In this document: piece after piece, positions 11,781 through 24,745 of the stretch
Position numbering within the stretch: position 1 is the first letter of the stretch
Layout of the letters: every line of letters starts with the position of its first letter
Origin: Oscheius dolichura
Taxonomy: Eukaryota; Nematoda; Chromadorea; Rhabditida; Rhabditidae
Direction: 5' to 3'
NCBI GenBank assembly: GCA_932521035.1
Contig: OW051492.1
Location: forward strand, 10,974,001 to 11,038,000
DNA length: 64,000 nt
Made by a program: the position numbers and the translations under genes
The notes under the pieces: model-generated
What the model was told of the DNA's origin: nothing
Seen by the model: the letters and a program-made list of their open reading frames with translations, nothing else
Databases searched by the model: none

Positions 11781-11885
11781 CTGTTCTATCTCGATTTTCC
11801 GGGTTTTCAAGAAATTTTTGACTTCTTCAGAGCCCAAAGTTAGGTTTAAAAGATTCCCCAGCTTTTTCTGATCAGATGTATGCAT
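11781..11885 (-). other. Possible upstream exon of the acyltransferase or of a small gene
   Basis: An ATG at 11885 opens 35 codons (MHTSDQKKLGNLLNLTLGSE...) and ends at a GTAAAA donor. If spliced to the acceptor just before 11444, it stays in frame with the acyltransferase (CAG then GCC ACC ATG). A second exon-like block, 12377-12448 (SIEEVAAGRQQHAVMLLSRI..., flanked by TTCCAG and GTCAGT), lies further upstream. I cannot tell whether these belong to a 5' extension, a separate gene or nothing. Confidence 0.3.
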
Positions 11886-13214
11886 TTCTTATTAGAATTG
11901 GGAGGCTAGACAAGGGGGAAAATCCATTTTTGGACTGAGAAAAGCCAAATGGGAAAAATAACGGAAAAAGTGGAAAAGAGATGGTCCGGGACGGTTCAAA
12001 GAAGAATAAACGCCCCGTACCCAACCACAGGGGGGAAACGACGATTCTCTGAGGTGCAATGTAGCCTTATCACAGACGAGAGAGACACAAATGAACACAA
12101 CAAGACAGGGGTGACAAGGAAAGGGACGCGACTACGACCGGTTCCAATGAGGGAACAGTACCTAATACTTATTTTATTAAATAACTGGCAGTTTTCCTTG
12201 AATTTTTCCTTTAAACTAGATCTAAAATCAGAGAAAAAGGCGCGAAAATGAGTCACAATAAGGAAAAACAAGGATTTTTGGAGGAAAGGGGTCATAAAAT
12301 GGAATATGACGAGTTTTTACCCAATTTACCTCAAATTTATCGATTTTCCTCCCGAGATATGAGTCAAAAAACTGACCTTTGTCCCAGTTATCCGGCTGAG
12401 AAGCATGACTGCGTGTTGTTGTCGGCCGGCCGCCACTTCCTCAATGGACTGGAAGTGGAAGTAAACGGCAGGGTCGAGACCAGATGAGCGAGGTGGCGGG
12501 AGCGGGCGGTAGAGACGCAGAGAAGGGCCAAAGAGAAATGCCAACCGACAGGAAAAGGGTACCCGGCAGCCTGGTTTTGAAGGAGGAAAGAACACCCGCC
12601 TGGCCTGGAATTAGATCAGTGGGGGGAACAAAGAACGGACGGACTTTTCAACCAATCGAGGGGGGACACTTGTGATGTATTGTAGTGACTGGTCGCATGA
12701 TTAGGCGGGAACACCTGGCCACACGGTTTGCACCTTTCTGGAAGAAGATAGTGGCGATACGTTAGTCACCAGAAATGGACAAGAGCCAGATGGAGATATT
12801 GGCGGACCATCCAGACTAGCATCACCGTTTCGATTGCAAGGACCACCTTTAAAATCGGAAGACAGGAGTACTGAAGGAGGATTCCGTTTTTAAAGGGATG
12901 TTCCGTTTTTAAAGATGGCTAACAAAAAACTTTTAAAAAAAAGATTACCAGGGGCCCATCGCTTTGTCCAAAAGTCGTATGGATGGATTCACTTTGTCCA
13001 AAAGGCGTATGGATGGATTCACTTTGTCCAGAAGTCGTATGGATTACCAGGGGCGCTCGCTTTTTTCACGCATTACACGTTTTGAGTAGTTCTGATCATT
13101 TTAGGTTGTTTATTAGCATAAGCCCCCCCCCCCCCCCCCCCAACGACCGTTTTTTACCAAACTTTACACGTTCTTGTATATAAACAAGCCTAATCGCTTG
13201 TTATCTCATTCATC
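11886..13214. other. Intergenic region with simple and tandem repeats
   Basis: No convincing gene was seen. It holds the exon-like block at 12377-12448 noted above, a 30-bp tandem repeat at 12962-13047 and a run of 19 C at 13123-13141. Confidence 0.4.
12962..13047 (+). repeat. 30-bp tandem repeat, 2.9 copies
   Basis: Units begin CTTTGTCCAAAAGTCGTATG and recur at 12962, 12992 and 13022 with one or two changes each. Confidence 0.9.
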
Positions 13215-14731
13215 ATGGAGTATTCAGCCGGTGGTGGGGCTATGAATGGCAAGCTCTATCTCGCTTTTTGAGTTATTGTCTATTTTAGGTGAAGATTCAG
13301 CACGTTTGAAGGGAGATATTCTGGCGGGGATAAAGACGAGCCCTACCTTCTTATTGCCTAACACACATGCAGTCAAGGAGGATCGTACTCTATGGATAAC
13401 GGCTGTTTGCGACATAAAAGCCAATATTGTTGGAATGTATTCCCGCCCGGTTGTGATTCACGGAGATGGAAAGCTCTCAGTATCGAGGAGTGCCATAGCT
13501 GGTGGTGTTCGGGTTGGTTTTTAACGATTTACTGGCTATGGCAGACCATGGGGGACGACCGCCTCTTGAGGCTCTTTTTGAGTTACTTATTAGTATTTGA
13601 TCCAATGTGCTCCAAATATAGAGCCGGCCACGCAACGACGCAAAAGCGCAAACGACTCGAAATGATTTTCGCTGACGCTGAAAATGGCCGAAATAAGGCT
13701 GATCCATTTCACGAAAATTATTCTATTTTAAATACGGTTGATGCCGTCTATCCTATCTAATTTTTTGCGGGATATGGTATTTTAATTATCGCTTTTGATT
13801 GAATTATCATTTAACCTTGGGTATCGAACGTGGAAAGCCTCTTTCCCTCTTCTTCGTTTAATTAAAATGTGTCTTTTAGAACGGCCGCATTGCTGTGGAT
13901 ATTTATGACAAGGATGGGATATATTTGGACGTACATCCAGTTCCGGTTTTCTCGCTGTCCAATTTGATGGCCATTTCCGTGTCTCTCATCTGCGCCTGCC
14001 ACTTTAAAGTTACCATCAAATATGGACAGCAATCCGATGCTATCTTCAAATTGAGGCTCAATTGAGACACCTACTATACGGAAGGAACGGAGAAGGAATT
14101 CATCATTAACGGGGACTTTTCCGTTGAGGTATACAACAACGTTGCGAGCAACGGTCTTGGAGAGCTTTACAGCGATAATCAAGGACCAGACTGGTGGAAG
14201 AACATCACCAAATCGACAAATGAACGTAAACAATTGTTATTTATTTGAACAACGACTATTTTAGCTTATAACCCAGTTGCTCTCGAAGAACGATAAGCTG
14301 CTGTCGAAGGCCTCGGAGACGCTGCTGATCGGGAACGAAGTCTTCCCATTGCCATCACAGCCGTTGGAGAAGACCCGCAGTTTGCACTTGAAGAAGAACG
14401 CCAAGCTGTTGTCGAAGTCCTCGGATAAGTCGTGGGTGCCCGCGGTGGACGAAGACCCGTCGCTGCAATTCGACGTGGCGGACCAGTCGTGGCTTCCCGC
14501 GGTGGAGGAGGAACCATCGCTGCAATTCGACGTGGCGGACCAGCCGTGCCTGCCCGCGGTGGAGGAGGAACCATCGCTGCAATGCGACGTGGCGGACCAG
14601 TCGTGGCTTCCCGCGGTGGAGGAGGAACCATCGCTGCAATGCGACGTGGCGGACCAGTCGTGCCTGCCCGCGGTGGAGGAGGACCCGTCGCTGGAAGCCG
14701 TCCCCCTGGCGGTATTAGACCCGTCCTGTAG
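13215..14731 (+). pseudogene. Gene-like locus with in-frame stops; function unknown
   Basis: A plausible start (MEYSAG, 13215) splices in phase to 13290, giving a frame through KGDILAGIKTSPTFLLP and WITAVCDIKANIVGMYS. Further exon-like blocks are 13606-13739 (FDPMCSKYRAGHATTQKRKR...) and 13881-14224 (NGRIAVDIYDKDGIYLDVHP...). The last block has an in-frame TGA at about 14063-14065, with clearly continuing coding sense on both sides (FKLRLN, then DTYYTEGTEKEFIINGD). Read on through the next intron, the same frame meets two TAA codons before an Arg/Gly-rich 57-bp tandem repeat. All three stops could come from C-to-T changes of CGA or CAA. Another frame through 14265-14807 stays open, so the true structure is unsettled. 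I do not recognise the family. A decayed gene is the best reading. Confidence 0.4.
14440..14700 (+). repeat. 57-bp coding-length tandem repeat, 4 full copies
   Basis: Units start at 14461, 14518, 14575 and 14632 (CGCTGCAATTCGACGTGGCG...), with partial units at each side. Because 57 is divisible by three, several frames stay open: Arg/Gly-rich (RRGGPVVASRGGGGTIA), acidic (QSWLPAVEEEPSLQFDVAD) and, on the minus strand, Pro-rich. Which one, if any, is translated cannot be decided here. Confidence 0.85.
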
Positions 14732-14894
14732 ATATCAGAATAAATACTTGCTCAGAGCTTGCTGTCTATTCTTGTTTAATTTGAGGGTTTCAAAGTACCT
14801 AGCCTAGCCACCAGCAGAACGGTGCTCGCGCTCGTTCCAATGGTGTTCAAGTTCCACGAAACGCCATTGTTTCCTCCGGGAACATTTCCTCCCG

Positions 14895-15340
14895 AAAAAA
14901 CTGTCTTCGATCGTCCCTTTTTTTTACCGCTGGAAAGAGCTCGTTCAGATCTACAAGATGCTCTCTTTATTCCCGCCAGAATGAGTTCCTTGCACCTATT
15001 TCGAGTTTAAATAGGACTCTTGGCTAGAATGGAAGTCCGATAGCTCGTTGGAATCGCCTCGTCGAGCTGGTCAAGAAGAACTGGGTCCCATAGCCGTAGC
15101 CCTTAGTATTCAACAGCAGCAGGGCGATTGAGAGAAAAGGAAGATTTGAATTTTGAAAATATCCTTATTCAACATCTATGTGGGCTGGAGGTTCGGAAAT
15201 GGCCTGTTTAAGCCGAGTTTTATGCTTCCCCCACTGAATGGACCCTGGCGAAGAAGATCTGATAGAGGAATCCGCAACAATGGAACCTGGAGCTTTCGAA
15301 TCAAGCGGAATTCTACAGTACATGTCAAGGGAAGACGTCG
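14895..15340 (-). repeat. Dispersed ~440-bp repeat, copy 2 (inverted)
   Basis: Reverse orientation relative to copy 1. It begins GGAAAGAGCTCGTTCAGATCTACAAGATG-like and ends around CCTGGCGAAGAAGATCTGATAG. It lies just downstream of the 15415-16005 gene's 3' end. Confidence 0.7.
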
Positions 15341-15414
15341 CTTCAAACAACAGTTTATTCCAGGCAAACTAAATGTTGAAACAAGAAAACTGTCGTACAT
15401 CTGGCGGCTATCTA

Positions 15415-16005
15415 TCAATCACTGTAGTAGCCAGAAAAGTTGACTTCTGGCATTCGCGTCGGGACCTCGTAGACGGTGTCATCACTGAGCGCGATGACGA
15501 CCATGCGCTTCCGTCGTTTCTTGTCCTCCTCGATCCACTTGGCGAAGCCCTCCTTGTCCTTGACGGGATCCAGCGCCGGCAGGTGGATCTTATCCCCGTC
15601 GCCGCTCCACATCAACGGGCTCATCTTGTCGCGGCCGCCCGATTTGAGAATCCGAACCGTCGGCCATTCCAGCCGCGAGGGAGGCGGCGCACTCTTCTCC
15701 AGGTCATTCCTCCACTCGTCCAACTTCTGCATGACCCATTCCCTCTCCGGCTCGAGGATGACTCTCTTCATCTCTGGCGGCTGCTGTCCCTCTTCCTCCT
15801 CCTCCTGCTCCTTTTCGGCGACTTCTTCCTCCCCGATCTCTTCTTCTTCTTCTTCTTCAGTAACAGCAGTAGATTGACTCGGCTCAAAAGGAGTCGGAGG
15901 AACGATGATTGGAGACCAGGCCGACGACGGGGGCAGCTTCTTCTTTTCGACAGGAGCCGGCTCCTCCTTCTTCTCTTGACGTTTCTTCGAGACGGCGCAT
16001 CCCAT
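15415..16005 (-). CDS. Acidic protein with N-terminal MGC acylation motif
   Basis: A single uninterrupted frame of 196 aa. The start MGCAVSKKRQEKKEE fits N-myristoylation at Gly2 (small residues and Ser6) with a palmitoylatable Cys3 and following basic residues, so a lipid-anchored protein at the cytoplasmic face of membranes is likely. It is followed by a Pro-rich stretch (LPPSSAWSPIIVPPTPF), a Glu-rich tract (EEEEEEEIGEEEVAEKEQEE) and a more ordered C-terminal half (EREWVMQKLDEWRNDLE, KEGFAKWIEEDKKRRKRM) ending NFSGYYSD. No known domain is recognised. It is intronless in a region where neighbours have introns. The long frame and strong composition bias support coding, but the function is unknown. 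Confidence 0.7.
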   Translation of the reverse strand: MGCAVSKKRQEKKEEPAPVEKKKLPPSSAWSPIIVPPTPFEPSQSTAVTEEEEEEEIGEEEVAEKEQEEEEEGQQPPEMKRVILEPEREWVMQKLDEWRNDLEKSAPPPSRLEWPTVRILKSGGRDKMSPLMWSGDGDKIHLPALDPVKDKEGFAKWIEEDKKRRKRMVVIALSDDTVYEVPTRMPEVNFSGYYSD

Positions 16006-16703
16006 TTTAACTAAAAATCAATTAAAACAGCCCGAAGAAGTAGCTAACCGCCTGGAAAGGTGGAAGAATAAGCAATGGGGCAGACTCGTCCACAGGGAGC
16101 TTTACCCCGTCGGGCTGCTGATCCGATAATCTTTAACAGGACTGGATAAGGACTAAAAGGAACCGTTTTCAAAAAGTTCAACAGGTGTCTTGTTCAGAAA
16201 TTTTTGCTCTACCAGATGGCTATGAAATCTCCCGGGAATATGAATTTTCGGGGAGGAAATTGACTTGAATATCGCGGGCCCCCAAAGGTAAGTTGGCGAC
16301 GGCGCCACTAAATCGCAAATATCTCGGTACTGTACGGACGGATTTCTTCCCTCTAAAAATAAAAGTTGCACACTACAAGAAGATCTATCGATTGGTGGCA
16401 AAATCTAGAAGAAAAACTAATTTTCACATTTTGACCCTTAGCGTTGTCTGCCGAAAATTGCGCTTCAGGAGCCCGCGAACTTAATTTCACAGGATGTATA
16501 TAGGCTCATTTTGTAGAGAATCTTCTGGAGAATAAGATGCTAACAACGATTAGTCAAGGAACTAATTCCCCCAGTCCATAGTGAGGCTTTGATGGCAGAA
16601 TGGCAGAAAACTATTCACTTTCGTCAAAAACTCTTTACCTAAATGGCTTTCTATACATAAGGCACACAGCTAGGAGGATCACAGTCTAGTCGAGGCAGTT
16701 CTT
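16006..16703. other. Intergenic region, 700 bp
   Basis: This lies between the acidic-protein gene start and the dehydrogenase 3' end. No exon structure, RNA gene or repeat family was recognised here. Confidence 0.3.
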
Positions 16704-18007
<1,304 letters not shown>

Positions 18008-18618
18008 TTTTTCATTAAAAATAAAGAAAAGAGAGGAATTTAAAGACGTGGAGAGGCGAAAAAAGCAGTAAAATAACTATTTTTGACTGAAAATCGCTTG
18101 TCAAACGAGGAAAGCGAAAAAGGGTGACGCTTTTTACCAAAAATTGAAATTTTAGCAAGAAATAGGTTTCGCGGACATTGTGACACTTTTTGACGAAAGA
18201 TTACACTTTAAAACATCGCCGGGGACACATATTTTCTCTTTAAAAGCTTTAAAACCAAGAAAGTTTGATGGAAAATGGAGAAATTTGCCTGTTTTTCACT
18301 TTGAAAAGGCTTCTTCCTTGAAATTTACGAAAAATACCAAAATTTGAAAAAAAAGACCTAAAAATGGATACAAAATGGTAAAAATTTATTTACTATGTAT
18401 AATTTTGATTACAGATTAAAAAATAAGGAAAAAATTAAGGGGAAGTCCATTTTTAAACAATGGCAGGGAGAAGAAGAGACACTGGGGAATAGTAGGGCGC
18501 AATTACCGTCACCTGGGTTAAAAAACTCAGAGAAAATGATAAAAATAATAATACAAATAAATATGGAATATACATGGCTATGATATTTGGACGATATGAC
18601 TGCTTCTAGAGGGAAATA

Positions 18619-21600
18619 TTAAGAAATACCGGGAGAATGAAGGGAACTAGTCTGGATTTGGCTCCCTGAAAATTCTGGGTCAAAAAATCGTGGAAAAGGA
18701 GGAACTAACCCCACTGGCAAGTCCTGAAAGTCTAAAATTAAATCGTGAAGAGCTATTGGAGCAGAATTTCCCCGCTCCAGATACGAGCTGGCCGGTGTCC
18801 TCATTTCAACTTGCGTACTGCTTCGAAGGGGCCCAGAACGCGGCGCAAAACGCTTGGGGAGCCCGCTGCCTCCTGGAAAATTCGATATATTTGATGGTTA
18901 TAGGTTACGGTAGTCAGAAATAGGAGAAATGGGAGGAAAAGTACCTGGGTTGGGGTCGGATCGCTGCTTTGGGAGGTGGTCGGCGGATGATCGGCGTTGC
19001 TCCCCCTCCGCTTGCTAAATTTTGAAATAATGATGATAAAGGGGTAATTATGAATGGATTTTAAGGTTTTAAGGATTGCAGTCGGTATTTTAAAACGTAG
19101 TACGCTACAAAAACGAGAAAAAAATCTTTGCTCCTCTTCATTTTCAGTTTTCTTCCCTCCTATCGAGGATCGAGCCTTCCTTCAGGAGATTCCCTAGGTT
19201 TTGAGTACAAGATATTGTAGTGCATGATCTGCTGAACATACTGACATTAAAAATTCTCCGCTAACTGTTCCTAGAAAACCTGGAGGGTGCCCGGCCCGCG
19301 GCGACTCGTAGTGCTCCTTTGAACTCCCGTTTCTCCGGGTACAATGCCATTTTCCACCCGTAAATGTTGTTAATCTTTTACTCCCACAAATAAACGACAA
19401 TCTAGCAGGGTAAGTCGAGAGAGAAAAGGAGAGATATAACTCATGCAAAAGGGTGTTTACCTCATTTTTTACTCCATATGGATATTATCCCTTTTCTTAA
19501 TTTTTTAAGTGCTGGTGCAAAAGTGATGAGGGTAAAGAAAGGGATGCACGTACTTTCTCGGACCTGTAAAGCTCTAAAAATTTGGTCTTTTTCGGGACGA
19601 CACGGCGTTCCCAGCCCATTACGAAGAATTTGGACATTAGGCCGGCAATGGAACTCCAAACACCGAGGAGACGATTCCTCTCATCCGGTTTGAGGGGACC
19701 GTTTCCCCGTCGGGATGAAGTTACGTCTGCTATCACCTGGAAAAGAGGATCTTCTTTTTTATTATATGGTTTTCCGACCTCTGGCAATAACTTGAACAGC
19801 AGCTCAAAGTTATCTGGACTGATAGAGGGGACTATGGCCCGGTGGAAGCCGCCAATCTCTTGAATAGTGTCGCAGAACTCTTGTGGTGTGTGCTCGGGTG
19901 CAGGATCTGCATAAGTGGCAACGGCTTCTGCTAGAATCTGAAAATATAGAATGATATACCAGCACTAGATAGGGAAACAAGTCTCGCAAAGGGCATTATG
20001 ACTACGACAGGGAAGGAGGGATTGCTCGAAAAGTTCAAGTTCTATTTTGTGGATTTTTCTATCAGATCTGCTTCGCCAGGGTCGATTAAGTGGGGTAGAC
20101 ACAAAAATTGGCTCAAAAAGCCCGTTTCCGATCCTCCAGCCTTCAAAGATGCCGGGGAAGGATATTTTGAAAATTCAAATCTTCCGTTTCTCTTAATCGC
20201 TCTGGTGCGGTTGAATACCAAGGGCTATGGCTACGGGACCCAATTCTTCTTGACCAGCTCGATCTGACGATTCCAAGGAGCTATTGTACAACCATTCTAG
20301 TCATGATTTCGGGGCGTGGCTCCTCGATCAGTCTCGGAAGGGGATAACTCAATTGAGACTGTTGGACAGGGTTAGTATAGGGCCAATTTCAAACCAAAAT
20401 AGGTGCCAGAAATTCATTCTGGCTGAGATAAAAACAGCATCTTGTAGAGCTCGACGAGCTCTTTCCAGCGGTAAATGATAAGTCTACAGAAACCAGAAAT
20501 CCGAACTTCCCAAGCCTCAAATCATTCAGGAAAGCCCAAGTCGGTACCTTTCCCCCTGCGGCGGGGGAACTTTTGCTCATTTGGGGCTTAAAAAGTCATA
20601 ATTTCAAAAATCCACTCCACTAGTCTTGTAGAGGAGATTAGGATAGTGCCAAAATCTGATCAAAAACCAATTTTCCCGAACAGTAGCAAAGCTTTGAAAG
20701 TTCCGCTCCCTATACTGCCCCTCCTGCTCTAATTATAAATAGAAAAGTGAAGTTTCCTCTTTTATACCCTCTCCCCTAGCAGCAGCAAGGGCAGCAGGTA
20801 GATGATATCTATCCAGGTGTAATTTTTAAATTAGATCGTGGCGAGGGTGGCTATGAGTGGATTATTATTGGATCAAGGGCTGCCCGAGAGAGAACGGAAC
20901 ACCTGCACTATTAATTTCCACTTTTTATATGACTTTCTGGGTGAACAGATACGCTAAAATTAGTGGAAAAAGGTCCCGAAACGATAAAAAACTAACCTGC
21001 TCCAATGACAATACGATCTTCTTAATTTTTTCGTTCTTTTTCCAAGTCTCATCGGAGGGGAGCCCCATGGCGGCCATCAGCTGCGGCCGGTGGTTGAACA
21101 GTCTCTCAAAAGACCGAAATCCCATATCGTATAACCTGAATACCGTAATCTTATGAAAAAACCAAAAATGTAGCTTCTACCCTAAAAAGTTCTCGGGCCA
21201 TTCTTTAAAAACCAGCTGTAAGTCCTCTTGGCTGGCTGTGATTGTCGTCTGGTTCTAGAAAATGTCTTGTTACTCTGAGAAAAGAGGAAAACAACAATTG
21301 TACCCGTTACAGTATCCCACTACAAGTTTAAAAAGTACAGTAATCCTCTTTGTTAGGTGAACTATGGACTGAAAAACTAAAAAATAACTCGAAAATCGCC
21401 AAAGTCCGAGAATCAAGCCGTCAGGTACGTCCCGACTAGGGTTACAGCCATTTTTCTGGTCAAAATGGAAGTAAGAGAGTTCTGGGAAGCCTCTGGTAGG
21501 GTTCCCAAGGACCTGGTCGTGTTCCTGAAGCCAGAAATCTGCCTGTACCCCCGTAAACCAGGCCTCATTGAGATCCCGAGGCCCTGAGTTCATTTCCTAC

Positions 21601-22615
21601 AAAGGCGCGGCCCTCGATAGTCCGATCCCCCGCACCCGTAAAGTCTCGGCAGTCGGATCATCTTTATTCAAAACTGTTACAAAGCTGTGACGCCTTTATA
21701 TCTTTGTTTTTGCCGAGACTTTACGGGTGCAGGGGATCGGACTACCGTCTACCAACACCCCCACTTTTTAGAATCCACGGCTCTCCCAGTTTCCCCAATT
21801 TCCCATGAAGTTTCTCGAGTTCCACGAAATTCCCAAGCAATTTGCTAAACTTCCCAGCTCTGGTTCCCGGGTAACAAGGCCTCCTCTCTTCTATCAGTGA
21901 TTTTCTGTCGGGTAATTGACTTCCTGGCTCATTTGTGGGCTTTATATCCTAGCCAACATCTAGATCTGCTGCTTCCCTGGGTTGGGACAAAGTTCAAGAC
22001 CGGGCGGGTTACTGTAATTCGAAAAAAAGGGGGCGAGAAGAGTTTTCCAGTCACTTTAGGCGAGGGCTCGTTTTTCCTTGTTTTCTTCCAAAGTACCGTA
22101 ATCCTGGAAGATAAAAGGGTCTTGTCTATTCATTAAAGTAGTCTAGAATCTAGATTTTCAAGAAAAACGGGAATTATTCAGAGAAATGGGGTCCAAAACC
22201 ACTCTAGAGCCCATTTGACCCGCCTTAACCTCCCAGAATGGAGTACCCTTACCTGTTTCTCTGTGCTCCATGTATACGAGGAAGAGATCACGTTCATTTG
22301 AAATATTTAAGAATGGGAAAACAAAAAAGGCTGGGGAAATGAAAAAGGAGTGAAGTTTAGGAAGGGAGAGAGAGAGAGTACCTCCCCACACCCTCGTGAG
22401 AGATCTCGTGGAATGGACTGCCCTCGGCCATTCATTCTGTTCCCTCCTCCGGATACGGCACTCTCTCACTCTTCTCCGTGTGTTTATCAGATGCACTTCT
22501 CTTCTTTTTGTACTTACTAATAAATTTGTCGGCATTTGGGGAAGGGGGGCCGCGTGGATTGCAATAATCCGACAACTGTGACGAGGAGCCCGGTCCCGGG
22601 GTCAATTGTTCCTCT
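18619..22615 (-). CDS. Nematode globin, 5' end unresolved
   Basis: A chain of exons closes in phase: 21181-21254, 20997-21135, 19779-19937, 19554-19736, then a tail exon from 19014 and a last exon ending at 18619. The fold is read from helix landmarks: FKEWPENFLGLYDMGFRSFERLF (helices A-B, Trp and CD-side Phe), NHRPQLMAAMGLPS (C-D), the proximal-His F-helix region IGGFHRAIVPSISPDNFELL and the H helix GVWSSIAGLMSKFFVMGWE. The likely role is a haem-binding oxygen or redox globin. After the globin fold comes an unusual C-terminal extension of about 110 residues, rich in Arg, Ser and Pro. An exon at 22518-22615 (EEQLTPGPGSSSQLSDYCNP...) probably encodes an N-terminal extension, but the exon linking it and the start codon were not found. 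The 42-bp intron at 19737-19778 could also be read through in frame. Confidence 0.72.
20040..20490 (+). repeat. Dispersed ~440-bp repeat, copy 3
   Basis: From TATCAGATCTGCTTCGCCAGGG through CTACGGGACCCAATTCTTC to GAGCTCGACGAGCTCTTTCC. It lies in the globin intron 19938-20996. Confidence 0.75.
21621..21741. mobile_element. ~121-bp MITE with CACCCGTAAAGTCTCGGCA arms, copy a
   Basis: Terminal inverted repeats of about 30 bp begin TCCGATCCCCCGCACCCGTAAAGTC on the left, and their reverse complement is on the right. The middle is short and AT-rich (TTTATTCAAAACTGTTACAAAG). It has no coding capacity. Confidence 0.85.
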
Positions 22616-22781
22616 CTGAAATCGGAAATCAGACGTCATACTGTAGTAGAAAAGCTGGAGATTAAGGAGCAGGCTATTTTTGAAAAAGAAGAAAACAAAA
22701 ACTAGGAAAAACTACCGTAATCCCTTGATTTGACCCCCCAATTCCGAGTTGACCCGGGTTCTTTGACTCGGTCCTCGATTA

Positions 22782-22902
22782 TCCGACTCTCTGCACCCGT
22801 AAAGTCTCGGCAGGGCAACGGTATAAAGGCCACCCTGTTTTGTAACAGTTTTGAATAAAGATGATCCTTTTGCCGAGAATTTACGGGCGCAGGGGAAAGA
22901 CT
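22782..22902. mobile_element. MITE, copy b
   Basis: Same arms and core as copy a, with the core in the opposite orientation. The right arm has decayed slightly (GCCGAGAATTTACGGGCGCAG). Confidence 0.8.
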
Positions 22903-24304
22903 ATCAAAGGCCGAGCATCGGGAGCCCGCTATATTCTACTTTCAAGGTGTTAGGAGTGTCAAAATGTGAGTTTAAAGATGTTTAGGGGTTCTAAATGGGT
23001 TGAACTACAGTATAACTGTTCCTCTAGGTCCCGGTGGGAAGAAATATCCCCCTTCCGGCAGCTGAGACCGCGCCCAAGGCTCTTTCACCATTGAGGAAGG
23101 AAGGAAGGAAAGAAAATGAGGAAACGGGGCATTTCAAGCAGCAGCCACTGGTTTTAAAAGTAATTTCCAGTCTAATAACCGAGATGTGAACTGAAAATAA
23201 CACATTAAAACTTCAGCTGGGTTTGTGAGCAATCAGATCCAGTCGGGAACCTGCGAGAGAAAGCGAGAGTGGCCTTTTGCAGCTGCAGAAGGAAAGGGTG
23301 GCCGCAGATGTCGCCATTTTTGAAATGGGGGCGATTAAACTAGGTGCTAAATAATATTAATGGCAAAATAAATACAGTAGCAGTCAAAAATTTTGAAGGA
23401 GGTCGGAGAAAGTATGGAACCGGCGCCTTTGGGATGGATAGAAGGAAAAAGCGAGCAAATTTCGGAAATTTCTCTTAAATTCTGGGGTTACTGTATTAAT
23501 TATAGGCCTACTAAAGGACTGGTGGTACTGTAATCTACAGAAATATTAAAGAAATGCGGAAAAATACAAGGCGCCATTTGGCAACTGTAAAGGGATAAAA
23601 GACCAAAAAAGGCCCGTATTCCAGGATTTTCTTTTTAAAAATTGGCTTAAAAATGGAAGGAAAAAGTGTATTAGACTATAAAGAATATTGAAACAACAAA
23701 CGGAAAGTGTGTGGGAGAAAATATTATCGAGTTGGTAGCTATTACTATTAATTTGTAGGGAAACAATAGACAAGGGCAGCAGCCAACCAGCCAGCCAGCT
23801 TGCCCACCTGACTGCCCTTCTGGTCATCTGTCAAAAGAGCAGATTAAAGTCGTGGGAAAAAGAGAGGCTGGCAGATAATATACTCGAAGAAAGGCGGGGG
23901 TTATAACCGCCACCCTCGGCCCGTTTGCGGGGGCAACCCCCGCAAACAATCTTCATCTAAATTATTCTCGCGCTGAGCTGTGACCTGGTTATCAAGAGAC
24001 TTTTTCTCTCTCTCCTTTTCTCTCCCTTTAAATATCCATATTTTAAGGGGGATAATTTATATTTATAGCTGCTGCTGCTGATTTTCTATAAGCCAAAATA
24101 CATGACATCAGATTGGTCGTCATTATAGGAATTTAGGGGTCATTCGGAGAGGGAAAATATCTTGCAGCACGTTTTGCAGAGAAAAATCAGAGAAAAGAAT
24201 ACATTTTAAAAGTAAATTATCAGCTCCTAGGCGTAAACATTGGCCCTGATAATTTCGATCCATGTGGTACCCCCCGTGGTGGAGAACCACCCTCATATGT
24301 TTCT

Positions 24305-24745
24305 AGTGGAAACTATTCTGTAGCTCTATCATATACCACCGGAAAGAGCTCGTCGAGACCTACAAGATGCTGTTCCGATCTCAGCCAGAGTGTTTTCTGG
24401 CACCTATTTGGATTTGAAATAGGCCCTATACTAACCCTCCCCAGCAGTCTCAATAGAGTTATCTCCTCCCGAGACTGATCGAGGTGCCACGGCCCGAAAT
24501 CTTGACTAGAATGGAAGTCCAACAGCTCGTTGGAATCGTCAGGTCGAGCTGGTCAAGAAAACCTGAGTCCCGTAGCCGTAGCCCTTAGTATTCAACCGCA
24601 CCAGGGCAATTGAGACAAACGGAAGATTTGAATTTTCGAAATCTCTTCCCGGACTTGATCGGTGGATGGAGAGTTAGAAATGGCCTATTTGAGCCCGGTT
24701 TTGTGTTTTCCCCACTAAATGGACCCTGGCGACGAAGATCTGATT
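24305..24745 (-). repeat. Dispersed ~440-bp repeat, copy 4 (inverted)
   Basis: From ACCACCGGAAAGAGCTCGTCG to CTGGCGACGAAGATCTGATTG, essentially full length in reverse orientation. Confidence 0.75.

Noticed and set aside
14266..14639. Pro/Arg-rich minus-strand frames over the 57-bp repeat
   Set aside because: A repeat length divisible by three keeps all frames open. There are no splice or start signals to favour this strand.
15373..16014. 213-codon plus-strand frame
   Set aside because: It is antisense to the MGC-start acidic protein. Its Leu/Phe runs are the complement of the Glu and Lys codons.
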